This document shows positions 43,628 through 52,311 of a DNA stretch of 64,000 nucleotides, one piece after another. The notes under the pieces were generated by a model, which was not told where the DNA came from, did no database searches, and saw only the letters and a program-made list of their open reading frames with translations. The DNA comes from Flavilitoribacter nigricans DSM 23189 = NBRC 102662. Its GTDB lineage: Bacteria > Bacteroidota > Bacteroidia > Chitinophagales > Saprospiraceae. Each line of letters starts with the position of its first letter. Position 1 is the first letter of the stretch. Where the stretch lies: the NCBI RefSeq assembly GCF_002646595.1, contig NZ_PDUD01000027.1:167045-231044 (forward strand), written 5' to 3'. Both the position numbers and the translations under genes were made by a program.

Positions 43628-44062
43628 ATGACCCAGGAAATTGATCGCATCACTTTTGAACTGACCGTAAGGGCGGTACATTCCGGCCCCGACGATGTAT
43701 GGATGCAGGGCGATCTGCATGTGCTCATCAACGGGCATCCACCCTATTCCATCAACGATATGGTAGATCCGGCTGCGTTGTTGCGCAGCCTGGCTGCGGA
43801 GGGCCGGTACTTTCTTTTCTCCTGTACCTGCGGCGCCCCCGAATGCGGCGGCTGGGAACAGGGGATAGCCGTTAGTCATCGCGATCAGCTTACCGAATGG
43901 AAAGACATAGACAAGGAAACTTCCTGGCGTTTTAAGCAGCAGGATATAGCGGAAGGGTTGCGGGAAGTGCAGACGGAAGTAGACTTCTTCAAGTCCTTTT
44001 TCCGGGTGAAAAACATCCGTTTCTACGCACCCGATCTGGAAGATCGTGGTTCTGCCACTTAA
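43628..44062 (+). CDS. Hypothetical protein with CxC-x4-C motif
   Basis: 144 residues, soluble. The middle carries YFLFSCTCGAPECGGWEQGI with C66, C68 and C73, a compact metal-binding or iron-sulfur-like knuckle. The N-terminal part (ELTVRAVHSGPDDVWMQGDL) and C-terminal helices are not recognised. Its stop lies inside the loop of a perfect hairpin shared with the convergent alaS. Starts 53 bp after the methyltransferase gene, probably cotranscribed. Confidence 0.7.
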   Translation: MTQEIDRITFELTVRAVHSGPDDVWMQGDLHVLINGHPPYSINDMVDPAALLRSLAAEGRYFLFSCTCGAPECGGWEQGIAVSHRDQLTEWKDIDKETSWRFKQQDIAEGLREVQTEVDFFKSFFRVKNIRFYAPDLEDRGSAT

Positions 44063-44078
44063 GCGGCAGAACCACGAT
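44043..44078. terminator. Bidirectional terminator hairpin
   Basis: ATCGTGGTTCTGCC (44043-44056) and GGCAGAACCACGAT (44065-44078) are perfectly complementary, 14 bp, loop of 8 nt that holds the stop codon of the upstream gene. alaS ends 6 bp later on the other strand. No strong T-run. Confidence 0.65.
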
Positions 44079-44083
44079 TGGTA

Positions 44084-46714
44084 TTAAGCGCCGGCGATGA
44101 TGTCGCGGGCGGCGGCGATCGCAGCATCCAACCCATCCGGATTTTTGCCGCCGGCGGTAGCAAAGTGGGGTTGGCCACCGCCACCACCTTTGATGTGCTG
44201 AGCTACCTGGCGGATCATCTGACCGGCATTGATCTTCCCTTCATCGGCCACATCCCGGCTGATGATGATGGTCAGTAAGGCTTTGCCGTTGGCCTCCGCA
44301 CCGAGTACGGCTACCAGACGATCTACGTCTTTTTCCAGTTGGAAAGCCAGGTTCTTAATCGCTCCGTTATCGTTTAGGGGCAGTTTGACCCCGATAAAGT
44401 TTACTCCGTTAATGCTTTCTGCTTTGCTGCCGAGCTGATCTTTCAGTGCACCGGCCTGCTCGTTGAGCATTTTTTCGATCTCTTTTTTCAGCGCTTTGTT
44501 CTCTTCCTGCAGGGAGTGGATACTTTTCACCACGTCTGCCGGATTTTTCATCATGGAACGTACTTCGTTCAATGCTTGCAGTTCCGAACGCAGATGCGCT
44601 TCGGCCACTTCGGCCGTAACGGCCTCGATCCGGCGGATACCCGCAGCCACTGAGCTTTCACTCAGGATCTTGAACTGACCGATCTTACCGGTAGCGCTAA
44701 CGTGGGTACCTCCACAGAGTTCGCGACTGAAATCCTTATCGAAAGTGATCACCCGCACCTCATCACCGTATTTTTCGCCGAAAAGCATCATTGCTCCGGA
44801 CGCTTTAGCCTGGTCGATCGGCATGTTGCGATCTTCTTCCAGTTGGATATCGGCCCGGATCTTTTCGTTGACCATAGTCTCGATCTCCTGCAATTCTTCC
44901 GGCTTGACCGCCTCGAAGTGCGAAAAGTCAAAACGCAGGCGCTGGTCGTTGACATCCTGGCCTTTCTGCAGTGCGTGTTCGCCCAGGATCTGGTGCAAAG
45001 CAGCGTGCATCAGGTGGACCGCCGAGTGATTGGCTTCCGTAGCGCGCCGCATCCGGTCGTGAACCTGCGCGTGTACGCTGCCGTCCAGCGTTTCGGGAAA
45101 ACGATCGACGATGTGCACCGTCAGTTCATTTTCTTTCTGTGTGTCCAGTACTTTGATGGTCTCTCCGTCGATGGAGAGCAGCCCCTTATCACCGGCCTGA
45201 CCACCGCTTTCACCGTAAAAAGGCGTTTTGTTCAGTACGATATGGTACTGGTCTTTGCCTTTGGCATTGACGGTCCGGTATTTAATGATCCGGGCGTCGT
45301 CTACGGCTAGTTGATCGTAACCGACGAATTCCACTTCCTCACCGCTGCGCAGTTCCGTCCAATCGCCTACTGCTTTAGCCGCATCGGCCCGGGCGCGGTC
45401 TTTCTGCTCCTGCAGCGCCTTTTCAAACCCTTTTTCGTCCACCCGGTAGCCTTTCTCTTCGGCCATCAGGCGGGTGAGGTCGATCGGGAAGCCGTAGGTA
45501 TCGTACAGAACGAAAGCATCTTCACCGGCAATGAGGCCGTCCGTCACCTCCAGGTCTTCAAAACGGGCGATGCCGTTCTCGAGGGTATTCAAAAAGGTCT
45601 TTTCCTCTCCTTCGATGATCCGGGCCACCTGCACCTGCTGGGCCTTCAGCTCGGGGAATACTCCCTGGAAGTAATCCGCCAGTTGCGGGATCAGGGTATG
45701 CAGGAAAGGTTCCTTGATGTTCAGGAAGGAATAATAGTATCGGACAGCTCTGCGCAGGATCCGCCGGATCACATAACCGGCTCCGGAATTGCCCGGCAAC
45801 TGCCCGTCGGCAATTGTAAAGGCAACCGCCCGGATGTGGTCCACGACTACGCGCATGGCGATATCGCTTTTGGCATCCTCCGCGTAGCGGTGCTGGTATT
45901 TAAGACCGGATTGCTTTTCAATATAATTAATGAACGGCATGAAGATATCCGTATCGTAGGTCGCCTTTTTCCCCTGCATGACCATCACCAGCCGTTCGAA
46001 ACCCATTCCGGTATCGACGTGTTTTTCGGGCAGCGGCTCCAGTTTGCCGTCCGCTTTGCGGTTGAACTGGATGAATACGTTATTCCAGATCTCCACCACT
46101 TCGGGATCATCCATATTCACCAGCTCGTGGCCGGGTACTTTCAGCCGATCCTCGTCGGAGCGCAGATCGATATGGATCTCGGTACACGGTCCGCAGGGAC
46201 CGGTATCGCCCATCTCCCAGAAGTTATCTTTTTTATTGCCGTTGATGACGTGATCCGCCGGCAGTATCTTTTCCCAGAAACCGCGGGCTTCGCTGTCTTC
46301 CGGTAATCCTTCGCCGGCATCTCCTTCGAATACGGTAGCGTAGAGACGGTCCTTGGGTAGCTTCAGCACATCGGTCAGCAGTTCCCAGGACCAGGCGATG
46401 GCTTCTTTTTTGAAATAGTCGCCAAAGGACCAGTTGCCCAACATCTCGAACATGGTATGGTGGGTACCGTCGCGGCCCACTTCTTCCAGGTCGTTGTGCT
46501 TACCGGATACCCGCAGACATTTTTGCGTATCCGCTATCCGGCGCTTATCCGGTACCTGATTGCCGAGGAAATAGTCTTTGAACTGGTTCATACCCGCGTT
46601 GGTGAACATCAGCGTAGGATCATCCTTGTTCACAATGGGCGCGGAGGGCACGATCTTGTGATCCTTTGATTTGAAAAAATCCAAAAAAGCCTGCCGTATT
46701 TCTGTTGATGTCAT
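44084..46714 (-). CDS. alaS: Alanyl-tRNA synthetase
   Basis: 876 residues, the same length as the E. coli enzyme. N-terminal class II core (RQAFLDFFKSKDHKIVPSAP, LMFTNAGMNQFKDYFLG, FGDYFKKEAIAWSWELLTDV, WEMGDTGPCGPCTEIHIDLR, STGMGFERL-type VDTGMGFERLVMVMQ), a middle tRNA-recognition region, editing domain with zinc/His site HSAVH (about 565) and CGGTH (about 665), and the C-terminal C-Ala with GGGGQPHFATAGG. Charges tRNA-Ala and clears mischarged Ser/Gly. Single gene; convergent with the CxC protein gene. Confidence 0.98.
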   Translation of the reverse strand: MTSTEIRQAFLDFFKSKDHKIVPSAPIVNKDDPTLMFTNAGMNQFKDYFLGNQVPDKRRIADTQKCLRVSGKHNDLEEVGRDGTHHTMFEMLGNWSFGDYFKKEAIAWSWELLTDVLKLPKDRLYATVFEGDAGEGLPEDSEARGFWEKILPADHVINGNKKDNFWEMGDTGPCGPCTEIHIDLRSDEDRLKVPGHELVNMDDPEVVEIWNNVFIQFNRKADGKLEPLPEKHVDTGMGFERLVMVMQGKKATYDTDIFMPFINYIEKQSGLKYQHRYAEDAKSDIAMRVVVDHIRAVAFTIADGQLPGNSGAGYVIRRILRRAVRYYYSFLNIKEPFLHTLIPQLADYFQGVFPELKAQQVQVARIIEGEEKTFLNTLENGIARFEDLEVTDGLIAGEDAFVLYDTYGFPIDLTRLMAEEKGYRVDEKGFEKALQEQKDRARADAAKAVGDWTELRSGEEVEFVGYDQLAVDDARIIKYRTVNAKGKDQYHIVLNKTPFYGESGGQAGDKGLLSIDGETIKVLDTQKENELTVHIVDRFPETLDGSVHAQVHDRMRRATEANHSAVHLMHAALHQILGEHALQKGQDVNDQRLRFDFSHFEAVKPEELQEIETMVNEKIRADIQLEEDRNMPIDQAKASGAMMLFGEKYGDEVRVITFDKDFSRELCGGTHVSATGKIGQFKILSESSVAAGIRRIEAVTAEVAEAHLRSELQALNEVRSMMKNPADVVKSIHSLQEENKALKKEIEKMLNEQAGALKDQLGSKAESINGVNFIGVKLPLNDNGAIKNLAFQLEKDVDRLVAVLGAEANGKALLTIIISRDVADEGKINAGQMIRQVAQHIKGGGGGQPHFATAGGKNPDGLDAAIAAARDIIAGA

Positions 46715-47065
46715 GCTTTACCAATTTGAGGGTGCCGGATATTTTAAGGTGACTAACGCAGCGCTTACCGATTCCGTTCCACCCCTCTGTATTCACTTTT
46801 ATTTTCGAGCAGCGAAGATACCAATTTGGTGGGATTTAAAAGAAAAGAGCCCGATACGTTTGAGGATGGGTTTGGGATCGGTAGGCTTCCTATCTTTTTG
46901 GGTAGGAATGGCCGGAGGTAACGATGGGCCGACTGAGAATCACTGCCGCTCCAATGGGGAACAAAGCCGGATGGTTGGGAACAATATGGAAGCCGGTCTC
47001 CTCCGATAATGATCAGGAAGAGACCGGCGGATTGCTTTTAATTTAATCAGGAAAGCTCCAGCCAG
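46715..47065. other. Gene-free interval between alaS and the penicillin acylase gene
   Basis: One hairpin (GCCGGTCTC at 46992-47000 with GAGACCGGC at 47020-47028) lies 38 bp past the acylase stop on its strand. The rightward ORF here shows no family-like features and covers the alaS start; I consider it spurious. Confidence 0.5.
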
Positions 47066-49237
47066 CTATTTCCCGGGCCGATAAGTTCGTTCCTGGTGTT
47101 GTTCCACATCTGTGCGGTAGAAATAGACCGGCCGGAACTGCGCTTTGGTGAATAGCTCCGCCTGATCGGTAAAGTGCGGGCTGTCAGGGTCTCCGCTCTG
47201 TCCGCCGCTGACCACTGCCCGAGCCTGCAGCCGATCGCCGAATTCCACCACCGCCACAAAACTGTTGCCGCCACTGCCGTAACGCTTTTTGGTATTCGGA
47301 TAGGTCCGCGCACCGTAGGACGCCAGGGAGCCCCAGCGGGAGGAGGCAAAACCTACGGGCAGGCTCGGTGCATCGTCGTCAAAACTTTCCCGGATCGCAC
47401 CGGTCCGGCGCTGGTAGCGGTTGATCGCTCCCCAGGGTGTTTTCCAGTCGCCGAAATCTGATTCCAGGCGTCGGATCGCATTGACGAGCATGGCTAGTTT
47501 TTCTTCCGGGGTCGTATGTTGCACCATCAGTTCGTCCGTCATCAGTTCCCTGCGGGTGGCTGCATCTACTTTATCCCGGAGCAGATTCAGCATATCTTCT
47601 CCCCAGTAGACGGCCAGGCTGGTGGCAACGGAAGATTCACCGTATCCCAGGTCCCAGTCCTGCAGGATCTTGATCGCTTCATCCAGCGGCGGATAGCCCA
47701 TATTGGTCACTTCCCGGTAGGCGGCCAGCAGGGCCGGTATCGGTTTTTCAAAGGCGGCCAGAAAAGGATCATTGGCCGCCCGGATCAGGCCGTCCAGATC
47801 GTAGGAATTCCGGCTTCCCAGTACCCGCACCGCGTTGATGCCCCGAAAATTTTCCCGATCCGGCGCAATGTAATTCGCATAATCATCCGGATCGGGGCTG
47901 CCCTGGCTGCCGGCCACGGTGTAGGGCGTGGAGTTGCAGTTCTGGATCCAGCCGGATGCGGGGTTGCGAACGTGGATCATTTCCTTCAGTTTGAGCAGCC
48001 GCCCCCAGTCCGTTGCCGGATTGCTGCCGTCAATCAATCCGTTGTAATCGTAATTCGGATCCCTTTTGGGAATGAAATTCCCGTGCCAGTAGCCGATATT
48101 TCCCTGCCGGTCCGCGTAAACGGTATTATTGGAGGAATTGGTCCGGATTTTCATGGTTTTGCGGAAACTCCGGTATCCTTTGGCTTTGGTGCGCAGATAC
48201 GATTGGGTAAGGGCATCCAGCGGTCGGTTCATCATCCGGAAACTGATCCATTTTTCTCCTTCGGAACGAATGATGGGGCCGTGGTGGGTTTTGTAAAAGG
48301 TGAATTCCCGCTCGCCGACGGAATCGCCGTCGCGGAAGGGGATCGTCACCCGATGTTCTTCTACGGGTCTCTGTTCGTCACCGTACTGGTAGTAGAAGCG
48401 GTCTCCTTTTTTAATAATGGTTTCCTCGTACTGATCGATGGCATCAGCGTAGGTGGAGGTGTGCATCCAGCCGCAATTTTCGTTAAATCCCTGGTAAATG
48501 AAGAATTGCCCCCAGGTAGCGGCACCGTAAACCGACAAACCTTCTTCGCTGTTGACGTGCTGTTCCGAACGAAAGTAAAAGGAAGTGTGCGGGTTGATCA
48601 GGAATAGGGCATTTCCACTTTCACTTTTTTCCGGAGCGATGGCGAAACCATTGGAGCCGGTGGGTTCTTCCTCCAGCGCCCAGCGCGTATCGACGTATCC
48701 GGTGCGGTCCTGACCGTAAAAAGCTTCCAGTCCCCGCAGGGAAATGCGGGTGATATCCCCACCGATACTCCCTTCACTGAAGGTAAAGGGCATCCAGGGT
48801 TCAAAGCGGGTCAGGAATTTCGGTTCTACTTCCGGGTGGGTGTGCAGATAGTAGTTGATCCCGTCGGCAAAGCCGTTGCAGAGGGCTTTCATCCAGGCCG
48901 GACTTTGCCGGTAATAGGCCTTGGCCTCATTGGAATCCAGGAACATCCGGGCCCGCAGATCGTGGTAGATCAGGTCTTCGCCGTAGGCCATCGCCATCTG
49001 GCCGGTGGCATCCAGATAGTTTTCTTCCACCCGCTGGAAGTCATCTTCGCACTGCGCGTAGAGCATACCGAATACGGCATCCGCATCGGTTTTGGCGTAA
49101 ATGTGGGGAATACCCCAGGTATCCCGGATGATCGTAATGCTCTGGGCCCGCGCTTCCCAGCGACTGATCTCCGCGGAGTTGACGGATTGACTGAAAAGGG
49201 TAGGAGCAAGGAATAAAAAGAAGCAAGCTATTCTCAT
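47066..49237 (-). CDS. Secreted penicillin-acylase family (Ntn-hydrolase) protein
   Basis: 723 residues. Signal peptide 1-16. N-terminal alpha chain with RDTWGIPHIYAKTDADAVFG (about 38-57), YAQCEDDFQRVEENYLDATG, then autocleavage at the N-terminal nucleophile Ser195 in PTGSNGFAIAP, followed by GNALFLINPHTSF. Later VVEFGDRLQARAVVSGGQSG near the C-terminus is also family-typical. Members (S45) hydrolyse amide bonds of penicillins, acyl-homoserine lactones, or aculeacin-type compounds; which one cannot be told. Neighbouring genes give no hint. No sorting tail seen, so probably periplasmic. Confidence 0.9.
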   Translation of the reverse strand: MRIACFFLFLAPTLFSQSVNSAEISRWEARAQSITIIRDTWGIPHIYAKTDADAVFGMLYAQCEDDFQRVEENYLDATGQMAMAYGEDLIYHDLRARMFLDSNEAKAYYRQSPAWMKALCNGFADGINYYLHTHPEVEPKFLTRFEPWMPFTFSEGSIGGDITRISLRGLEAFYGQDRTGYVDTRWALEEEPTGSNGFAIAPEKSESGNALFLINPHTSFYFRSEQHVNSEEGLSVYGAATWGQFFIYQGFNENCGWMHTSTYADAIDQYEETIIKKGDRFYYQYGDEQRPVEEHRVTIPFRDGDSVGEREFTFYKTHHGPIIRSEGEKWISFRMMNRPLDALTQSYLRTKAKGYRSFRKTMKIRTNSSNNTVYADRQGNIGYWHGNFIPKRDPNYDYNGLIDGSNPATDWGRLLKLKEMIHVRNPASGWIQNCNSTPYTVAGSQGSPDPDDYANYIAPDRENFRGINAVRVLGSRNSYDLDGLIRAANDPFLAAFEKPIPALLAAYREVTNMGYPPLDEAIKILQDWDLGYGESSVATSLAVYWGEDMLNLLRDKVDAATRRELMTDELMVQHTTPEEKLAMLVNAIRRLESDFGDWKTPWGAINRYQRRTGAIRESFDDDAPSLPVGFASSRWGSLASYGARTYPNTKKRYGSGGNSFVAVVEFGDRLQARAVVSGGQSGDPDSPHFTDQAELFTKAQFRPVYFYRTDVEQHQERTYRPGK

Positions 49238-49354
49238 AAGAACTAGTGTGAGTTAGAATGATGAAAAGTGAGCAAAAGAATGGAATTCGCAATTGGGGCC
49301 GATTCTTAAAGATAATTCAATCATTCGATGATTAAATCATTATATCATCAAACC

Positions 49355-50461
49355 TCACTCCGGAGCATAATCCGAAGGCAACAAAGCGGACACCCGTAGG
49401 CTCGCCCAGTAACCGTACTCTTCAATATCGGAAGGGTTGAGGATCTTGCCGTATTTGTTGACCAGGATCTTATTGGATCTGGAGCGCAGATACGAAGTAG
49501 CGTGCTGGGGGCCTTTGGCTGTGAATTGCCGGCTGGTAGAATTCAGTTCCGCTTTGGAAGGCGCCTGTAAATTGTCCTCCACCAGAATGTTCTGGTTGAT
49601 CACCGTGAGAAATCCATATACACTGATCTGATAGGCCGCCTCCTCTCCCTGGGATTGGAAGTTAAGGGAGGACGGATTGACCGAGTTGAAATCCACAAAG
49701 TTCTGATCATTATCCAGTCGGGAAAATCCCATGACGTAGGTCGTGGTATCCAGTTGCTTTTGCACCAGATCGGAGAAAAAACTCCGGCTGCTCTTTTTGT
49801 AGACCGACCGGCGGTTTTTCTGGAATTCCAGTTCTTCCTGCGGCGTACCTTCCAGCGGCTGGAAGAAAGTATTGCCTTTGTAGTAGAGATCGCCGTTGTC
49901 GAACAGGCCGAAATCTTCCAGGTAGAACTGGACGGAATAGCCGAGTCGGCGATTCTCAATAACCAGCGGTTCTTTGGCCTCGGCCTCCATTTTGTCGCGG
50001 GTTTGCCGGAAAAGCAGCACTTCCGGATTGGTGATCCGGACGTACTTATCCCGGGTATCTTCGCCCAAAAAAGCTTTGGTAAATGCCTTCAGCCGCCGAT
50101 CACGCAGGCGCGATCTGGATTTTTCAACCACAACGGCTTCGTTGAGTTCCACCTTGATAGGTTGCAGAAAAAAGGTGTCCCGTAGGATCCGGGCATCCGC
50201 GATCTCGATGGTTAGCAACTCGTAGTTGATATGAGAAAATACGAGAACGATCTCTTTGGTCTCCGTCAGTTCCAGTTCAAAGATGCCAGCCTCATCGGAG
50301 GCGGTACCGATGGAACTGTTGGCCAGGAAGACGAAAACATCCGGTATAACCTCCCGACTGCTGCGGTCGGCGATCACGGCTTGTACCGTTTGTCCCGAAA
50401 GGGGAGATAAGCATAGCAGAAACAGGCCCAGGGAAGGGAATAGACGAAAAAGATTATTCAT
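49355..50461 (-). CDS. Exported protein with CarboxypepD_reg-like domain
   Basis: Start at ATG 50461 (signal peptide MNNLFRLFPSLGLFLLCLSP, about 23 residues); 368 residues. Residues 25-110 are the carboxypeptidase-regulatory-like beta-sandwich (VQAVIADRSSREVIPDVFVF, SDEAGIFELELTETKEIVLV). The rest (RRLKAFTKAFLGEDTRDKYV, LGYSVQFYLEDFGLF, YKGNTFFQPLEGTPQEELEF) is like a conserved Bacteroidota surface-associated module of unknown role. Preceded by a -7 promoter match at 50493-50500. Confidence 0.75.
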   Translation of the reverse strand: MNNLFRLFPSLGLFLLCLSPLSGQTVQAVIADRSSREVIPDVFVFLANSSIGTASDEAGIFELELTETKEIVLVFSHINYELLTIEIADARILRDTFFLQPIKVELNEAVVVEKSRSRLRDRRLKAFTKAFLGEDTRDKYVRITNPEVLLFRQTRDKMEAEAKEPLVIENRRLGYSVQFYLEDFGLFDNGDLYYKGNTFFQPLEGTPQEELEFQKNRRSVYKKSSRSFFSDLVQKQLDTTTYVMGFSRLDNDQNFVDFNSVNPSSLNFQSQGEEAAYQISVYGFLTVINQNILVEDNLQAPSKAELNSTSRQFTAKGPQHATSYLRSRSNKILVNKYGKILNPSDIEEYGYWASLRVSALLPSDYAPE

Positions 50462-50492
50462 ACTAGTGGTGCTTTGAATTGATGGTCTGGGG

Positions 50493-50524
50493 CAAAAATA
50501 TACCGTTTTGCCCGTTATTATCAA
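50493..50524 (-). promoter_or_regulatory. Bacteroidota-type promoter for the CarboxypepD_reg gene
   Basis: On the minus strand TATTTTTG (50500-50493) with TTG 21 nt upstream (50524-50522). Spacer slightly longer than usual. ATG is 32 bp downstream. Confidence 0.45.
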
Positions 50525-50544
50525 AAAAGCGGTGGGGAGTATTT

Positions 50545-52131
50545 TCAGCTGATCTTGATCTTCGCGGCCAGTTGGTGAGCTTCCCGGGTCACTTCCGGCG
50601 GGTAGCCCATGATCTCGAGGATCCGGATGGCGTTGCGGTGCCGGAGTTTACCCTTTTTGAGCTGGTAATCGAAAGTCAGCGTATCATTCTCAACGGATTC
50701 CTGGAAATAGTACAGATCGTAAGTATCTCCGAGGTATTCGGTCAGTTCAATATCGTGGGTGGAGATCAGTACCGTGGAATTGCCCCGATCCAGATGGGAA
50801 AGTACAGCCTTGGCTGCGCTCACCCGTTCGAGGGTATTGGTCCCTTTAAACATCTCGTCGACAATGAAGAGATGCGGTTGCGGTTCGCCGGCTTTTTTGA
50901 TCAGCTCGCCGATGACGTTCACTTCTTCCAGATAATAACTCTTGTCTTCCTCCACATCATCCTGGATACGAATGGAAGTGCCCAGCCGGAAGAACGGAGC
51001 GCAGTAACTTTTACAAATGGGCGTAAAGATGGACTGCGCCAGGATCACATTGAGCCCCATGGCCCGGATGTAGGTCGTTTTGCCGGACATATTGGAACCG
51101 GTGAGCAGCATACTTTTGTTCCGGAGTTGCAGGTCATTGGCGACGCCGTCCAGTAAAAGCGGATGGAGCGCAGCTACCAGGCTGATCTCCCGGGCGGAGG
51201 CCGTAAATTCCGGACGAGTGTAATGAGGTAAACTCGCCCGGAGGGAAGCGATCGAAATCGCGGTATCGATGGCGCCGATCGCCTCGTAAATGAATTGGAT
51301 ACTACTCCGGTGCTGCTTGATCTGATCCAGCAATTTGAAAAAGAGGATAAGCTCGGAAAGCGTAATGAACTTCAACACTTCGATCAGAAACCAAAGCGGA
51401 GCGTATTCTTCCCGCTCCTGGAGTTTTTCCAGATTGATCCAGCCGATCTTATAAAGGATATTTTTGAGCGTTCGGAAATGCCGATCGATCTCTTCGGACT
51501 CTCCACTTATGTACGGCTTCAGTTGCCGGCCGGTGCGGTAGAGGAGGCTAAAGCGATTGAAAGTGACGAGGAATTTCCCGATCCGGTTTTTATTTTGATA
51601 ATGCAAAAAGAGGTTGACGGGAAGCACGGCGATCAGTACCCAAAAAGCAGCCGGGTAGAAGATGGTAAAAACAATGGCCCCGACGGTGATCCCCTGCAGG
51701 AGAAAAGCCCAGTTCATCCAGCCCGGCCGTTTGGGCAGCTGGTCAAAAATGAGCATGGGAAAATAGTAGTCCCGGGCTTCGTTCAGTTCCTGGAGGTGTA
51801 ACTGGGCTTCCTCCCGCTGCGCTACTTCTTCCTGGAAAAAAGTGATCCGATCTTCTAGCTTTTCCAGTTGGTCCTTCCGGTTGGTAGGGCGGCGTAGCCG
51901 ATCGTAGAGGCACTGTTGACCCACGCGGCTGTTGGTGTGGTCCAGCGTTTCGAAAACACGGTCGAGGTCCAGGTCATTTGCAATGCGGTCGTCAATGACC
52001 TGGAAAGCTTCCGATCCCGATTGTTTGTCAAAATAGATCCGCACGGAGCCGATAGGAATGTATTGGTCCCGGGGCTTGCCCCAGGCGGCGCGGATAGCGG
52101 CCAGCTTCTTTTCCCTGTTTCGATTGGACAT
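50545..52131 (-). CDS. Membrane-associated MutS-like ATPase
   Basis: 528 residues. N-terminal helical region, then two TM helices at about 133-178 (WMNWAFLLQGITVGAIVFTI and PAAFWVLIAVLPVNLFLHY), a helical lever-like part with SLRASLPHYTRPEFTASARE, and the MutS C-terminal ATPase: Walker A TGSNMSGKTTYIRAMG at 344-359, LGTSIRIQDDVEEDKSYYLE, Walker B LFIVDEMFKGTNTLERVSAA (DE at 425-426) and STHD. MutS domain I and the mismatch-binding Phe-x-Glu are absent, so it is not the mismatch repair MutS. A membrane-tied member is known only from genome annotation; role unknown. Leftward; next gene downstream has its own promoter. Confidence 0.82.
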   Translation of the reverse strand: MSNRNREKKLAAIRAAWGKPRDQYIPIGSVRIYFDKQSGSEAFQVIDDRIANDLDLDRVFETLDHTNSRVGQQCLYDRLRRPTNRKDQLEKLEDRITFFQEEVAQREEAQLHLQELNEARDYYFPMLIFDQLPKRPGWMNWAFLLQGITVGAIVFTIFYPAAFWVLIAVLPVNLFLHYQNKNRIGKFLVTFNRFSLLYRTGRQLKPYISGESEEIDRHFRTLKNILYKIGWINLEKLQEREEYAPLWFLIEVLKFITLSELILFFKLLDQIKQHRSSIQFIYEAIGAIDTAISIASLRASLPHYTRPEFTASAREISLVAALHPLLLDGVANDLQLRNKSMLLTGSNMSGKTTYIRAMGLNVILAQSIFTPICKSYCAPFFRLGTSIRIQDDVEEDKSYYLEEVNVIGELIKKAGEPQPHLFIVDEMFKGTNTLERVSAAKAVLSHLDRGNSTVLISTHDIELTEYLGDTYDLYYFQESVENDTLTFDYQLKKGKLRHRNAIRILEIMGYPPEVTREAHQLAAKIKIS

Positions 52132-52311
52132 GGAGCGCAGATTGTCTTAGGATAATGAGGAAGGTCCTTCGCGGGTGCAGGCCCGGTCTTTAAAAATTTA
52201 CAAAACCGAGCTTGTGTAAAACATCCGGAAGGGTTCCTGATTAACTGAATTTAAGCCAATTAGCGGTCCGGGAGATCTATTTTCTACAAAACACCTTGGA
52301 TCATCCACCGA

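Noticed and set aside
45311..46306. 331-codon rightward ORF inside alaS
   Set aside because: It is antisense to the strongly conserved alaS core, has no start context and no domain pattern; long shadow ORFs are common opposite high-GC codons.
46671..47009. 112-codon rightward ORF next to alaS
   Set aside because: Overlaps the alaS start and the intergenic gap; composition is unlike its neighbours and it has no motif.
47516..48607. 363-codon rightward ORF opposite the penicillin acylase gene
   Set aside because: Antisense to a gene with intact Ntn-hydrolase motifs; low-complexity Gly/Val/Ile sequence.
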